Shown piece after piece: positions 23,197-31,051 of a DNA stretch of 32,337 nt. Position numbers and translations under genes: made by a program. Position 1 is the stretch's first letter. Every line of letters begins with the position of its first letter. The notes below the pieces were generated by a model. That model was not told the origin of the DNA. It was given only the letters and a program-made list of their open reading frames with translations, and did not search any database. The DNA is taken from positions 1-32,337 of the forward strand of contig NZ_CAJUPA010000013.1 in NCBI RefSeq assembly GCF_910588395.1, written 5' to 3'. The stretch comes from an uncultured Faecalibaculum sp. GTDB taxonomy: Bacteria > Bacillota_I > Bacilli_A > Erysipelotrichales > Erysipelotrichaceae.

Positions 23197-24174
23197 ATGG
23201 AAAAAATCAGACTCCGGGACATTGCGGAGGCTCTGGGGCTGTCAACGGCCACGGTTTCCAATGTCCTGAATGGAAAAGACGATAAAGTATCCCCGGCAAC
23301 CCGGGCGCGGGTCATGGAGGCGGTGGAACGCTCCGGCTATCTGCCGGACCGGGCGGAGGTGCTGCTGGGGCGCAATCCTTCCCGCATGGCGGGACTGGTG
23401 GTGAACGATCACCCGGAATACAGCGGTCATCCTCTGGAGGACCCCTACAATGCGGCATTCATTGACCGGCTGCAGAAAGCGGCGGTGCGGCAGGGCCTGG
23501 AGCTGCTGGTGAAGACAGCCCGCACCTGGGAAGAAGCGGCGCAGTTTGCCTCCATGTGGAATATGGTGGGACTGGTGGTGTCCGGATTCTGCGATGCGGA
23601 CTATGTATCCCTGAAGCAGACACTGAAAATTCCGCTGACAGCCTGCGACGCGTTTTCCACAGAAGCCGGCTTTTCCTCCGTGACGGTCAAAGACCGGGAA
23701 GGCGGGCGACTGGCAGGGATGCATCTGAAATCCCTGGGTCACAGGCGGGTGACCTGCGTGACCACCAACCTGATCTGTGACGACCTGGAGCGCATCCAGG
23801 GACTGCGGGATGCAGGTCTGGAAACCGATGTGTTCATGATCAGCGGTGACCGCAGCGAAATGCGCAGGCAGTTTGGCGAACGGGATTTTTCCCGGGATAC
23901 AGCAGTATTCTGCGTCAGTGACCGCCAGGCGCTGGAACTGCTGTGCATTCTGCAGGAACGGGGGATCCGGGTGCCTGAAGATCTCTCGGTGATGGGATTT
24001 GATGGAATCGAGCCCGGTCTGTATGCCATCCCGCCGCTGACCACCATTTCCCAGGATCTGGAAGCAAAGGCCAGGCTGGCCATTGAATCGCTGTCGGCCG
24101 AGCCGGCAGCCCATCCCACTGACGTATCTCTCACTGTCAGAAAGAGCACAGGCTATGCGAAAGACATTCTTTAG
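23197..24174 (+). CDS. LacI/GalR-family transcriptional regulator
   Basis: The product is 325 aa. The N-terminal HTH (IRLRDIAEALGLSTATVSNVLN, about 4-25) and hinge are typical, followed by a periplasmic-binding-protein-like effector domain ending in VMGFDGIEPGLYAIPPLTTI. It probably responds to a sugar or other small molecule, but the ligand is not evident. The start ATG lies 6 nt after the -10 box, and no ribosome site can fit between them. It overlaps the MATE gene by 20 nt, so it may control that transporter and itself. Confidence 0.9.
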   Translation: MEKIRLRDIAEALGLSTATVSNVLNGKDDKVSPATRARVMEAVERSGYLPDRAEVLLGRNPSRMAGLVVNDHPEYSGHPLEDPYNAAFIDRLQKAAVRQGLELLVKTARTWEEAAQFASMWNMVGLVVSGFCDADYVSLKQTLKIPLTACDAFSTEAGFSSVTVKDREGGRLAGMHLKSLGHRRVTCVTTNLICDDLERIQGLRDAGLETDVFMISGDRSEMRRQFGERDFSRDTAVFCVSDRQALELLCILQERGIRVPEDLSVMGFDGIEPGLYAIPPLTTISQDLEAKARLAIESLSAEPAAHPTDVSLTVRKSTGYAKDIL

Positions 24175-25459
24175 GCAGGTTCTGGCCATTGCAGTTCCGG
24201 TGGCGCTTCAGTCGCTGATTCAGAGTTCCTTCTCCGTGGCTGATCAGGTCATGATCGGGCAGCTGGGAGAAACGGCCATCACCGCTGTGGGATTTGGCGG
24301 CAAGTTTCTGTCTCTGGCGCTGACTGTCATTGCAGGCTGCGCCACGGCAGCCGGCATTCTGGCGGCACAGTATGAGGGCCAGAACAACCGGCAGGCACTG
24401 GAAGAATCGTTTTTTCAGATGCTGACAGTCTCTCTGGGCATCTCCTTCCTGTTCACAGCCCTGTCGCTGCTTTGTCCTTCACCCGTCATGGGATTTTACA
24501 GCGGGGATGAGCAGGTGGTCAGCCTGGCTGCAGACTATCTGCGGATATTTGCCCTCTCTCTGCCGTTTTCCACCCTGACTTCTCTGTACTCGGTGGTGCT
24601 GCGCTGCTGCGGCTTTCCCGGCTCTCCTCTCTATGCCAGCGGAGCCGGAATCACGGCCAACACGCTGCTGAACGCGCTGTTCATTTTCGGACTGGGGCAG
24701 GGAGTGACCGGCGCTGCCTGGGCTTCGCTTCTGGCGCAGATCCTGATGGCGGGTGTCATGCTGCTGTTTGTGAGAAAAAAGCTTCCCTGGTTCCACCCGG
24801 CCTGTTCCCTGCGGGGGCTGAAAACCGTCCTCGTGATTCTCCTGCCGCTGGTGGTGACGGAATTCCTCTGGAGCCTGGGAGAAAATGTGTATTCCATGGT
24901 GTATGGTCATCTGGGGACTGGCCCGTCAGCGGCCATGACCATGACCATTCCACTGCAGTCCATGACCATCGGCGTTCTGTCCGGACTGAGTCAGGCGGCA
25001 GGCATTCTGGTTGGCCAGCGGCTGGGTGCCCGGGACAGGGAGGGTGCCTGGAACGATTCTCTGTCACTGATCCGCTATTCGCTGACCGGATCTGTCATTC
25101 TGGCTCTGCTTCTGGCCGGGTCAGCTCCGTTCTATGTACAGCTGTACTCTGTGGGTGACGGGGTGCGCCGTCAGTGTGTGCAGCTGATTCTGGTCTTTGC
25201 GGTTTTCTCCATTGTGAAGGTGCAGAATATGGTGACAGCCGGCGGCATCCTGAGAAGCGGAGGAAAAACCTCTCTGGTGCTCATGATCGACCTGGCGGGG
25301 ACCTGGGGCGTGGGTGTTCCCATTGCTCTCTGGGCGGGCAGCGCCGGATTGCCGGTTGCTGCCGTGTACGCACTTCTGTCCCTGGAAGAAGTACTGCGGC
25401 TGATCCTGACCTTGGGCGTCTTTGCATCCCGGCGATGGATGAAAACAATTCAGACATGA
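24155..25459 (+). CDS. MATE-family efflux transporter
   Basis: The product is 434 aa with about 12 predicted membrane segments in two homologous halves. The first half opens with VPVALQSLIQSSFSVADQVM and the second with LPLVVTEFLWSLGENVYSMV, both matching MatE domain starts. Such proteins export cationic drugs or metabolites using Na+ or H+ gradients. The frame is open from 24083, but the ATG at 24155 begins just before the first membrane helix and overlaps the regulator gene by 20 nt, indicating coupled translation. The ribosome site is weak. The substrate is unknown. Confidence 0.9.
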   Translation: MRKTFFRQVLAIAVPVALQSLIQSSFSVADQVMIGQLGETAITAVGFGGKFLSLALTVIAGCATAAGILAAQYEGQNNRQALEESFFQMLTVSLGISFLFTALSLLCPSPVMGFYSGDEQVVSLAADYLRIFALSLPFSTLTSLYSVVLRCCGFPGSPLYASGAGITANTLLNALFIFGLGQGVTGAAWASLLAQILMAGVMLLFVRKKLPWFHPACSLRGLKTVLVILLPLVVTEFLWSLGENVYSMVYGHLGTGPSAAMTMTIPLQSMTIGVLSGLSQAAGILVGQRLGARDREGAWNDSLSLIRYSLTGSVILALLLAGSAPFYVQLYSVGDGVRRQCVQLILVFAVFSIVKVQNMVTAGGILRSGGKTSLVLMIDLAGTWGVGVPIALWAGSAGLPVAAVYALLSLEEVLRLILTLGVFASRRWMKTIQT

Positions 25460-25472
25460 AGAGCTGATTCTG

Positions 25473-25514
25473 ACAGGCTGAGTGGTCCGGAAACGGACTG
25501 ACAGCCTGTTTTTT
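25473..25514 (+). terminator. Terminator after the MATE gene
   Basis: The outer stem ACAGGCTG/CAGCCTGT encloses an inner GTCCG-GAAA-CGGAC hairpin with a GNRA loop and is followed by a T run. Confidence 0.88.
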
Positions 25515-25589
25515 CAATGACAGCGCCGCCAGGGAAGACAACGGAATTTACAATTTGTTTATTTATTTCTTCTGTTTGTGGATATTGTA

Positions 25590-25598
25590 TGGTATGCT
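25590..25598 (+). promoter_or_regulatory. Possible extended -10 of the methyltransferase gene
   Basis: TGG-TATGCT resembles an extended -10 and lies in an AT-rich stretch (25545-25600). No clear -35 is visible. Confidence 0.3.
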
Positions 25599-25640
25599 CC
25601 GCCTGAAGGCAAGACTCTTTGCCGCAGACAGGAGAGAGAT

Positions 25641-26135
25641 ATGAAACAGCAGACATCTCTGTATGAATCCATTCTGGGCCCGCTGCTGCTGGTGGCGGAT
25701 GAACAGGGACTGACGGAAATCCGGTTTCTGACAGATGTGCCGCCACAGGCACAGGCCGCCGGTCAGGATCGGCCGCTTCCCGCGCTGCAGGCTGCCGCCA
25801 GGTGGCTGGACCAGTATTTTGACGGCTGCACACCGGATATCCCCGTCCCGCTGCATCTTTCCGAAACGCCCTTTCAGCGGGAAGTACGGGAAATCGTCCA
25901 GACCATTGGCCGGGGACAGACCATGACCTATGGAGAGATTGCCTCCCGGATTGCAGCACAGCGCGGCATCCCCCGCATGGCGGCGCAGGCTGTGGGCCAG
26001 GCTCTGGGTCGCAATCCCATTCCCATCCTGATTCCCTGTCACCGGGTGACAGGAGCCCGGGGAAACCTGACAGGATACGGTGGCGGACTGGAGCGGAAAC
26101 GGCTGCTTCTGGAACTGGAGAATCCCGGGAACTGA
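25641..26135 (+). CDS. ogt: Methylated-DNA--protein-cysteine methyltransferase
   Basis: The product is 164 aa. It removes alkyl groups from O6-alkylguanine onto its own active-site cysteine, C133 in IPCHRV. The upstream helix-turn-helix region (TPFQREVREIVQTIGRGQTMTYGE begins at about 78) and the following GxGGGxxRK-like segment (YGGGLERKR) are present. The N-terminal part is short, as in Ogt. The frame is open from 25578, but ATG 25641 has an AGGAGAG site and matches the family N-terminus. It stands alone between two terminators. Confidence 0.93.
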   Translation: MKQQTSLYESILGPLLLVADEQGLTEIRFLTDVPPQAQAAGQDRPLPALQAAARWLDQYFDGCTPDIPVPLHLSETPFQREVREIVQTIGRGQTMTYGEIASRIAAQRGIPRMAAQAVGQALGRNPIPILIPCHRVTGARGNLTGYGGGLERKRLLLELENPGN

Positions 26136-26155
26136 AAGCCGCCGGTGGGCGCAAA

Positions 26156-26180
26156 GAAAAAAGAAGACACTTCTGTCTTC
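26156..26180 (-). terminator. Terminator after the second aminotransferase gene
   Basis: On the minus strand, GAAGACA-GAAG-TGTCTTC is a perfect 7-bp stem with a 4-nt loop, followed by six T. Confidence 0.85.
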
Positions 26181-26201
26181 CTCCCGCTGCTGTATCTGCA
26201 T

Positions 26202-27368
26202 TTACCGGTTCAGCAGACCGCTTTCCCGGATTCGTCTGGCGGCTTCCCGGACTTCGTCGTCGCTGCGGACCAGAGCCAGACGCACATAGCGCTGACCTTC
26301 CCGGCCAAAGTTGGAACCCGGATTGACCAGAACCCCGGCTTCCTGCACCAGGGCATCCGTAAAGGCCTGGGCACTGTCCCAGCTGTCCGGAATCGGAGCC
26401 CAGACAAACATCGTGGCTTTCGGGGCAGGGATTTTCCATCCGGCTTTGTCCATTTCCTCCAGCAGAAAATCTCTGCGCCTTCTGTATTCCCCCCGGACCT
26501 GCTCCGTGAAGGGTTTCCCTTCCTTCAGCGCGCAGATTCCCGCCTGCTGGATGGCCGGGAATACGCAGAAATCTGTCATATCCAGCAGCTTCCGGTAAGC
26601 CTGCACCAGTTCGGCATTGCCGCAGAGCACCGCGAGCCTGGCTCCGCCCATGGAATAGGACTTGGAGAAACTGTTCAGTTCAATGCCCACGTCTTTGGCT
26701 CCCGGATACGCCAGAAAGCTCTTCCCGATTTCTCCGTCAAACACCAGCTCGCTGTAGGCATTGTCGTGGAGCACAATGATGTCGTGTTCTTTGGCAAACC
26801 GCACCAGCTTTTCGTAGAATTCGTCACCGGCGACAGCGCCGGTGGGATTGTTCGGATAGCTGACGTACATCAGCTTCACTTCATCCGGATTTTCAATGGC
26901 GTCAAAATCGATCAGATACTCATTGTCTGCCCGCAGCGGCATGAACCGGATCTGTGCCCCTGCCAGCCCGGGAGCCGTACCGTAAATCGGATAGTACGGA
27001 TCGGGGATCAGGACCGTGTCCCCTGGATCGCAATAGACCAGAGGAATATGGGTCAGGGCCTCCTGACTTCCTTTCAGCAGGAAAATCTCATCTTCCTCCA
27101 GCCGCACCCCATAGCGGCCGGCATACCAGTCCTGAACAGCCTGGATCATCTCAGGACGGGGCCCCAGGGAATACTGATAGCTGTCATCTTCCTGCACCGC
27201 CTGGCTCAGGGCTTCCTTGACAGCGGTCATGGGTGGTATGTTGGAGGATCCGATGGAAAAATCAATCACCGGCTGTCCGGTCCGCTCTGTGTAGCCTTTC
27301 TTTCTCCGCTCCAGATCCGCGAAGGTGGCTCCCTGAATGACTTTCACCCGGCTGGAAATCCGGCTCAT
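26202..27368 (-). CDS. Class I/II PLP-dependent aminotransferase
   Basis: The product is 388 aa. Visible marks are YPNNPTGA (171-178), the DNAYSELVF region with the PLP-ring Asp (202), the Schiff-base lysine K236 in SFSKSYSMGGAR, and the C-terminal substrate Arg region. The overall pattern resembles the LL-diaminopimelate/alanine/aspartate aminotransferase cluster, but I cannot separate these by eye. The start overlaps the upstream 178-aa gene by 4 nt (ATGA), so the pair is cotranslated. It differs clearly from the AspC/TyrB-type enzyme at 2676-3914. Confidence 0.88.
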   Translation of the reverse strand: MSRISSRVKVIQGATFADLERRKKGYTERTGQPVIDFSIGSSNIPPMTAVKEALSQAVQEDDSYQYSLGPRPEMIQAVQDWYAGRYGVRLEEDEIFLLKGSQEALTHIPLVYCDPGDTVLIPDPYYPIYGTAPGLAGAQIRFMPLRADNEYLIDFDAIENPDEVKLMYVSYPNNPTGAVAGDEFYEKLVRFAKEHDIIVLHDNAYSELVFDGEIGKSFLAYPGAKDVGIELNSFSKSYSMGGARLAVLCGNAELVQAYRKLLDMTDFCVFPAIQQAGICALKEGKPFTEQVRGEYRRRRDFLLEEMDKAGWKIPAPKATMFVWAPIPDSWDSAQAFTDALVQEAGVLVNPGSNFGREGQRYVRLALVRSDDEVREAARRIRESGLLNR

Positions 27369-27901
27369 TCCGTTTCTCCTTTCTCCTCAGCCGCCGGAAG
27401 ACCGGCCACTTCCGGCAGCAGAGGCAGCACCAGGGCTTTGACCGCCTGCAGCTCTTCCCGGGTGACTGAATCAAACTCTGCCCGGTACAAGGCAGTCTGG
27501 ATCTGCATCAGATCATCCCGCAGCGGCTGCCAGCGCTCTCTGGCCATGATCTGATTCAGGCTCATCATGCGGGTTTCCGGATCAGCCTGACGGAGTTCAC
27601 TGAGCAGCGCTTTCTGCAGAAACAGGACACTGGCGCTGAAATCCGCTTCGGAGTCTTCGTAAAACGCCTCCAGATCCCAGGCCTGCTCCAGAAAATCCAG
27701 GGTGCGGCCATTCAGCTGCTGGTATCTCTCATCCAGCCCCAGCCCCTCTGTATAATCCACATCCGGTTCTTCCTCTTCCGTCCTGGACTGCATACCGGCA
27801 ATCATGTCACTGGCCATGGCATCCAGCTGTGCCCGTTCATCATCGGACAGGCCGTTCATCATTCTGGAAACCGCGCCAAAATCTATATCGCTGAGTTTCA
27901 T
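27365..27901 (-). CDS. Hypothetical acidic protein coupled to an aminotransferase
   Basis: The product is 178 aa, strongly acidic (residues 40-60 include EEEEPDVDYTEG), probably helical, with no signal peptide or membrane segment. I do not recognise a family. Coupling through an ATGA overlap to the aminotransferase suggests they act together, though this is only context. ATG 27901 has AGGAGG about 8 nt upstream. The frame is open to 27973, but those residues overlap the promoter. It is divergent from the AAA ATPase gene. Confidence 0.7.
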   Translation of the reverse strand: MKLSDIDFGAVSRMMNGLSDDERAQLDAMASDMIAGMQSRTEEEEPDVDYTEGLGLDERYQQLNGRTLDFLEQAWDLEAFYEDSEADFSASVLFLQKALLSELRQADPETRMMSLNQIMARERWQPLRDDLMQIQTALYRAEFDSVTREELQAVKALVLPLLPEVAGLPAAEEKGETE

Positions 27902-27925
27902 TTTCCGCTCCTCCTTCACTCCTCT

Positions 27926-28007
27926 ATTATCCATGCCGCTGGTGCGTTGGCAACGGCAGCCGGAAAGAATCATGGCTGCCGCCCGTCATCCTTTCTCTGC
28001 CTATAAT
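27926..28007. promoter_or_regulatory. Divergent promoters around a palindrome
   Basis: Leftward: -35 TTGCCA (27948-27953), 16 bp, -10 GATAAT (27926-27931). Rightward: perfect -10 TATAAT (28002-28007) with no good -35. Between them lies a perfect 8-bp inverted repeat CGGCAGCC-N12-GGCTGCCG (27954-27981) abutting the leftward -35 and covering the place of a rightward -35. This suggests a shared operator. Confidence 0.55.
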
Positions 28008-28013
28008 CAAAGT

Positions 28014-29213
28014 ATGACAGTCACAGATGATACATTGAAAAAGGACATTCTCTCGGCTCTGGGAACAGCGCAGTTTCTGGAAGCCGATTCCGGTCTTCCT
28101 GCAGCCGCCCTGCTGCGGCAGTCCCTGACACAGCTGTTTGAAGACAGATTCGGATTCGAGGCAGGAAAAGAGGCGCTGAATGCGATCCTTCCGGAACAGC
28201 CGGAAGCAGCGGATCTTCAGGCACCTGCCGGGGTCGGTGCAGCGGACCTCTTTGCCTGGTTTGAAGATCTGGACCACCGGTTCCAGCAGCAGGATCCTGC
28301 TTTCGGAGCCCCCAACAGCCGGCTCTTGCAGCGGATCTGGTCCGCCCTGGGGCAGGCGATCCCGGCGGCAGAGACGGAAAACAGCTATGCCCTGAGTCCG
28401 GAAGCCCGGAAACTTCTGGCGCAGCTGGACAGCCTCACCGGACTGGATTCCGTCAAGGAGCAGGTGCACCAGCTGGCAGCGCTGCAGCGGATCACAAAAA
28501 TCCGGGAGTCCAGAGGCATGAAAGCGCCGTCTGTTTCCCGGCATCTTGTATTCGAAGGCAATCCCGGAACCGGAAAAACCACGGTAGCCCGGCTGATTGC
28601 CGGCTTGTACCGGGAAATGGGCATTCTGTCCCGGGGGCAGCTGGTGGAAGTTCACCGGCCTGATCTGGTAGCCGGATACATCGGGCAGACTGCCCGGAAA
28701 ACCGAAGAAAAAGTCCGGGCTGCGCTGGGAGGCGTGCTCTTCATTGATGAAGCCTACAGTCTGTACAAACCTGCATCCCCGAATGATTTCGGAACCGAAG
28801 CCATTGAGACACTGCTGAAGCTGATGGAAGATCACCGCGATGATCTTGTCGTGATTGCAGCAGGTTATCCCCGGGAAATGGAAACATTTCTGGAATCCAA
28901 CCCCGGTCTGCGTTCCCGGTTCGGAACCACGCTGACCTTTGAAGACTACACCCCGGAGCAGCTCATGGACATTCTGCTGGCTCTGGCGCAGGAGATGGAA
29001 TATACCATTCCAGAGAACTGCCGCCAGGACCTGAAACAGAGAATCCAGGCCTACATGGACCATCCCGGCCGACATTTCGCCAATGGACGGACCATGCGCA
29101 CCTGGCTGGAAAAAGCCCTGACCCGGCAGGCTCAGCGGCTGATGGATGTGGAGTCTCCGACTCTGGCAGAACTGACCGAACTGGCCGAAGAGGATTTCCC
29201 CGAACTGGCATAG
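28014..29213 (+). CDS. AAA ATPase of the CbxX/CfxQ (SpoVK-like) family
   Basis: The product is 399 aa. A variable N-terminal region (about 1-130) precedes an AAA module with Walker A GNPGTGKT (182-189), the pore-loop segment VAGYIGQTA, Walker B GVLFIDEA (240-247), a sensor region VVIAAGYP and arginine finger RSRFGT. The last part (FANGRTMRTWLEKA) is also typical. The family includes rubisco activase CbbX and sporulation protein SpoVK. Neither rubisco nor sporulation genes are seen here, so the client is unknown. ATG 28014 lies 6 nt after a perfect TATAAT and lacks a ribosome site. An upstream in-frame ATG at 27972 is a weaker alternative. Confidence 0.88.
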   Translation: MTVTDDTLKKDILSALGTAQFLEADSGLPAAALLRQSLTQLFEDRFGFEAGKEALNAILPEQPEAADLQAPAGVGAADLFAWFEDLDHRFQQQDPAFGAPNSRLLQRIWSALGQAIPAAETENSYALSPEARKLLAQLDSLTGLDSVKEQVHQLAALQRITKIRESRGMKAPSVSRHLVFEGNPGTGKTTVARLIAGLYREMGILSRGQLVEVHRPDLVAGYIGQTARKTEEKVRAALGGVLFIDEAYSLYKPASPNDFGTEAIETLLKLMEDHRDDLVVIAAGYPREMETFLESNPGLRSRFGTTLTFEDYTPEQLMDILLALAQEMEYTIPENCRQDLKQRIQAYMDHPGRHFANGRTMRTWLEKALTRQAQRLMDVESPTLAELTELAEEDFPELA

Positions 29214-29222
29214 CCAAACGAT

Positions 29223-29261
29223 AAAAAAACCGGAATCCGGATGAATCTCCGGATATCCGGT
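29223..29261 (-). terminator. Terminator after the ThrE pair
   Basis: A long stem with a small internal loop (ACCGGA/TCCGGT outer, CCGG/CCGG inner) is followed by seven T on the minus strand. It touches the last base of the exporter gene's stop codon. Confidence 0.85.
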
Positions 29262-29734
29262 CATTGCCGGCTGTCTCTGGCTGCCAGCTTTTTCCGCATC
29301 ACGGTATGACTCCGGCTCATGAGGCCGAAGAGTGTGCCCATGATGAGAATAGCCAGAGCCAGGGCGCCTGCTATGGACAGAATTTCAATCAGACGCTGCA
29401 GTGCCAGGTCCTGCTGTCCCTGCACGATTTCTCCCACCATGTACAGCATCATCCTGCCAGGCACAAACGGCATCAGCACACTGGGCAGATACGTGGTCAC
29501 CGGCGTCCGGCAGAGCCGGGCACACACCTCTGACAGCCCCGCAAACACCAGGCCCGTCACAAAGGCACAGCCGGTTTCGTTCATTCCCTGCAGCCGGCAG
29601 ACTTCACTGACAACTGCCGCCACACCGGCTATCACGCCGCTTGTGACGATGTTCAGCCGGCGGACATCGAAAAACACCGCATACATGGACGCTGCCAGAA
29701 AGGCACCGGCAGCCGTGACAAGAATCCGGCTCAT
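29261..29734 (-). CDS. Threonine/serine exporter, small subunit (ThrE C-terminal type)
   Basis: The product is 157 aa with about four to five membrane segments, matching the DUF3815/ThrE_2 half. It carries VFFDVRRLNIVTSGVIAG near its N-terminus and VPGRMMLYMVGEIVQG in the middle. ThrE of Corynebacterium has both halves in one chain; many Firmicutes split them. The true ATG at 29734 overlaps the upstream gene by 4 nt, although the open frame runs to 29962. It acts with the next gene, and substrate assignment rests on the family. Confidence 0.88.
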   Translation of the reverse strand: MSRILVTAAGAFLAASMYAVFFDVRRLNIVTSGVIAGVAAVVSEVCRLQGMNETGCAFVTGLVFAGLSEVCARLCRTPVTTYLPSVLMPFVPGRMMLYMVGEIVQGQQDLALQRLIEILSIAGALALAILIMGTLFGLMSRSHTVMRKKLAARDSRQ

Positions 29735-30507
29735 ACCCCCACCACCATGGCTGCCAGACAGCCAAGGGCAATGGCAATGGCCACCAGAAACGCTTCCGTT
29801 CCCGCAGCAATGCCCGAGAGATAATCTCCCGAGAGCGTATCCCGGATGCTGTTGGTCATGGCAAGACCCGGTACCAGCAGGGCAATCCCCGCCACAACCA
29901 CAGTTTCCACATTCAGTGCCGGGTACAGAAACTTCCGGGCCACCATAGGCAGCCACGTACACAGAAACCCGGAGATCAGCGTGGCCAGCAGTCCATTGAT
30001 GGAGGTTTTCTGCAGCAGCCGCATCATCATCCAGATCATCAGTCCCATGACGAATACCGCTGCCAGATCCGCAGGGCCGGCGCCATCCATAAGACCGAAT
30101 CCCAGGGCGCAGATTCCTCCTGCCAGAGAAATGACCTGCCAGGGATACCCTTTCTGCCTGTCGATCCGGTCCAGCGCTTTTTCCATCTGCTCCAGACTCA
30201 TCCGGTCCGCCCGCCGGGACAGCGTGTTGATTTCATCCACTTTGGCCAGATCCGTATCATAGTGCTGCACCCGCACCACCCGGGTGATGATTCTGTCGTC
30301 AGCATGAAAGGAAAACATGACACCGGTGCGAATCACAAAAGCCTCCGGCTGAGATACACCTGGAAAGCTGCGGCAGATCCGGTTCATGGTCTCTTCCACC
30401 CGGTAGATCTCCGCCCCGCTCTCCAGCAAAATCAGACCAGCCCGCATGACCACGGAAGCCAGCCGGTTACTTTCCTGATGATCCAAATCCGCCTGCTCCC
30501 CGTTCAC
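29731..30507 (-). CDS. Threonine/serine exporter, large subunit (ThrE N-terminal, DUF1212)
   Basis: The product is 258 aa. A soluble N-terminal part with the family signature AGLILLESGAEIYRVEE (about 23-39) is followed by about five membrane segments from residue 120. The start is a GTG (30505-30507) with AGGAA about 8 nt upstream, and lies 41 nt inside the end of the dUTPase gene. Overlap with the small subunit gives coordinated production of both halves. Confidence 0.9.
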   Translation of the reverse strand: MNGEQADLDHQESNRLASVVMRAGLILLESGAEIYRVEETMNRICRSFPGVSQPEAFVIRTGVMFSFHADDRIITRVVRVQHYDTDLAKVDEINTLSRRADRMSLEQMEKALDRIDRQKGYPWQVISLAGGICALGFGLMDGAGPADLAAVFVMGLMIWMMMRLLQKTSINGLLATLISGFLCTWLPMVARKFLYPALNVETVVVAGIALLVPGLAMTNSIRDTLSGDYLSGIAAGTEAFLVAIAIALGCLAAMVVGV

Positions 30508-30964
30508 TTCTGATTTCCTGCAGTGCCTGCCAGCTCAGTTCCTCTGTTTCCGGTTCAGGGACCGGCAGCAGCACAGCCTGACACAGCGCCTTCTCGTAGG
30601 GATACAGAACAAACTGCTCTTTTTCTGCCTCCGGCATGGCGTCCAGTGCTTCCTGTTTCATGATCCGCAGAGGTTTTTCATTGAGATTTGTCACCGGACA
30701 GAGGTATTCTCCCCGGTATCCGGAATCAATGACCCCGGAACGCTGGGCAATTCCCTTCGTTCCGGTGGATCCCCGTTCTTTCAGAAAAATCACGTAGCCC
30801 GGATCAAAGGCACTGGCAATTCCCAGAGGCACTTTTTCCGTCTTCCCCGGTCCGATCTCCAGCCATTTTTCCTCGAAACAGGGATACAGATCATACCCGG
30901 CATCCTCCCGCCGTCTGGTGGGAATGCGGGCGTCTTCTTTCACTTTTGCCCAATACAGCTTCAT
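30467..30964 (-). CDS. dut: dUTP diphosphatase (dUTPase)
   Basis: The product is a 165-aa trimeric-type dUTPase that hydrolyses dUTP to dUMP, keeping uracil out of DNA. The conserved motifs are visible in order: motif 1 REDAGYDL (19-26), motif 2 ERGSTGTKG (63-71), motif 3 GVIDSGYRGEY (77-87), motif 4 region KALCQAVLLP (about 125-134), and motif 5 RGAGGFGSSG (155-164). Motif 2 is a variant of the usual RSG form. There is an insertion-like stretch (about 100-120) compared with short bacterial enzymes. AAAGGAGC precedes the ATG. The gene lies between a terminator and the exporter genes. Confidence 0.9.
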   Translation of the reverse strand: MKLYWAKVKEDARIPTRRREDAGYDLYPCFEEKWLEIGPGKTEKVPLGIASAFDPGYVIFLKERGSTGTKGIAQRSGVIDSGYRGEYLCPVTNLNEKPLRIMKQEALDAMPEAEKEQFVLYPYEKALCQAVLLPVPEPETEELSWQALQEIRSERGAGGFGSSGK

Positions 30965-30991
30965 ATCTTGCTCCTTTCCGGTTTCCCCGCG

Positions 30992-31031
30992 AAAAAACAG
31001 CCGGCGAATCCCTGAAGGATCCTGCCGGCTG
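30992..31031 (-). terminator. Terminator after the DNA glycosylase gene
   Basis: A perfect 8-bp stem, CAGCCGGC/GCCGGCTG (30998-31005 and 31024-31031), has an 18-nt loop and is followed by six T on the minus strand. Confidence 0.85.
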
Positions 31032-31051
31032 CAAATGCATGTTGTCCCTGC

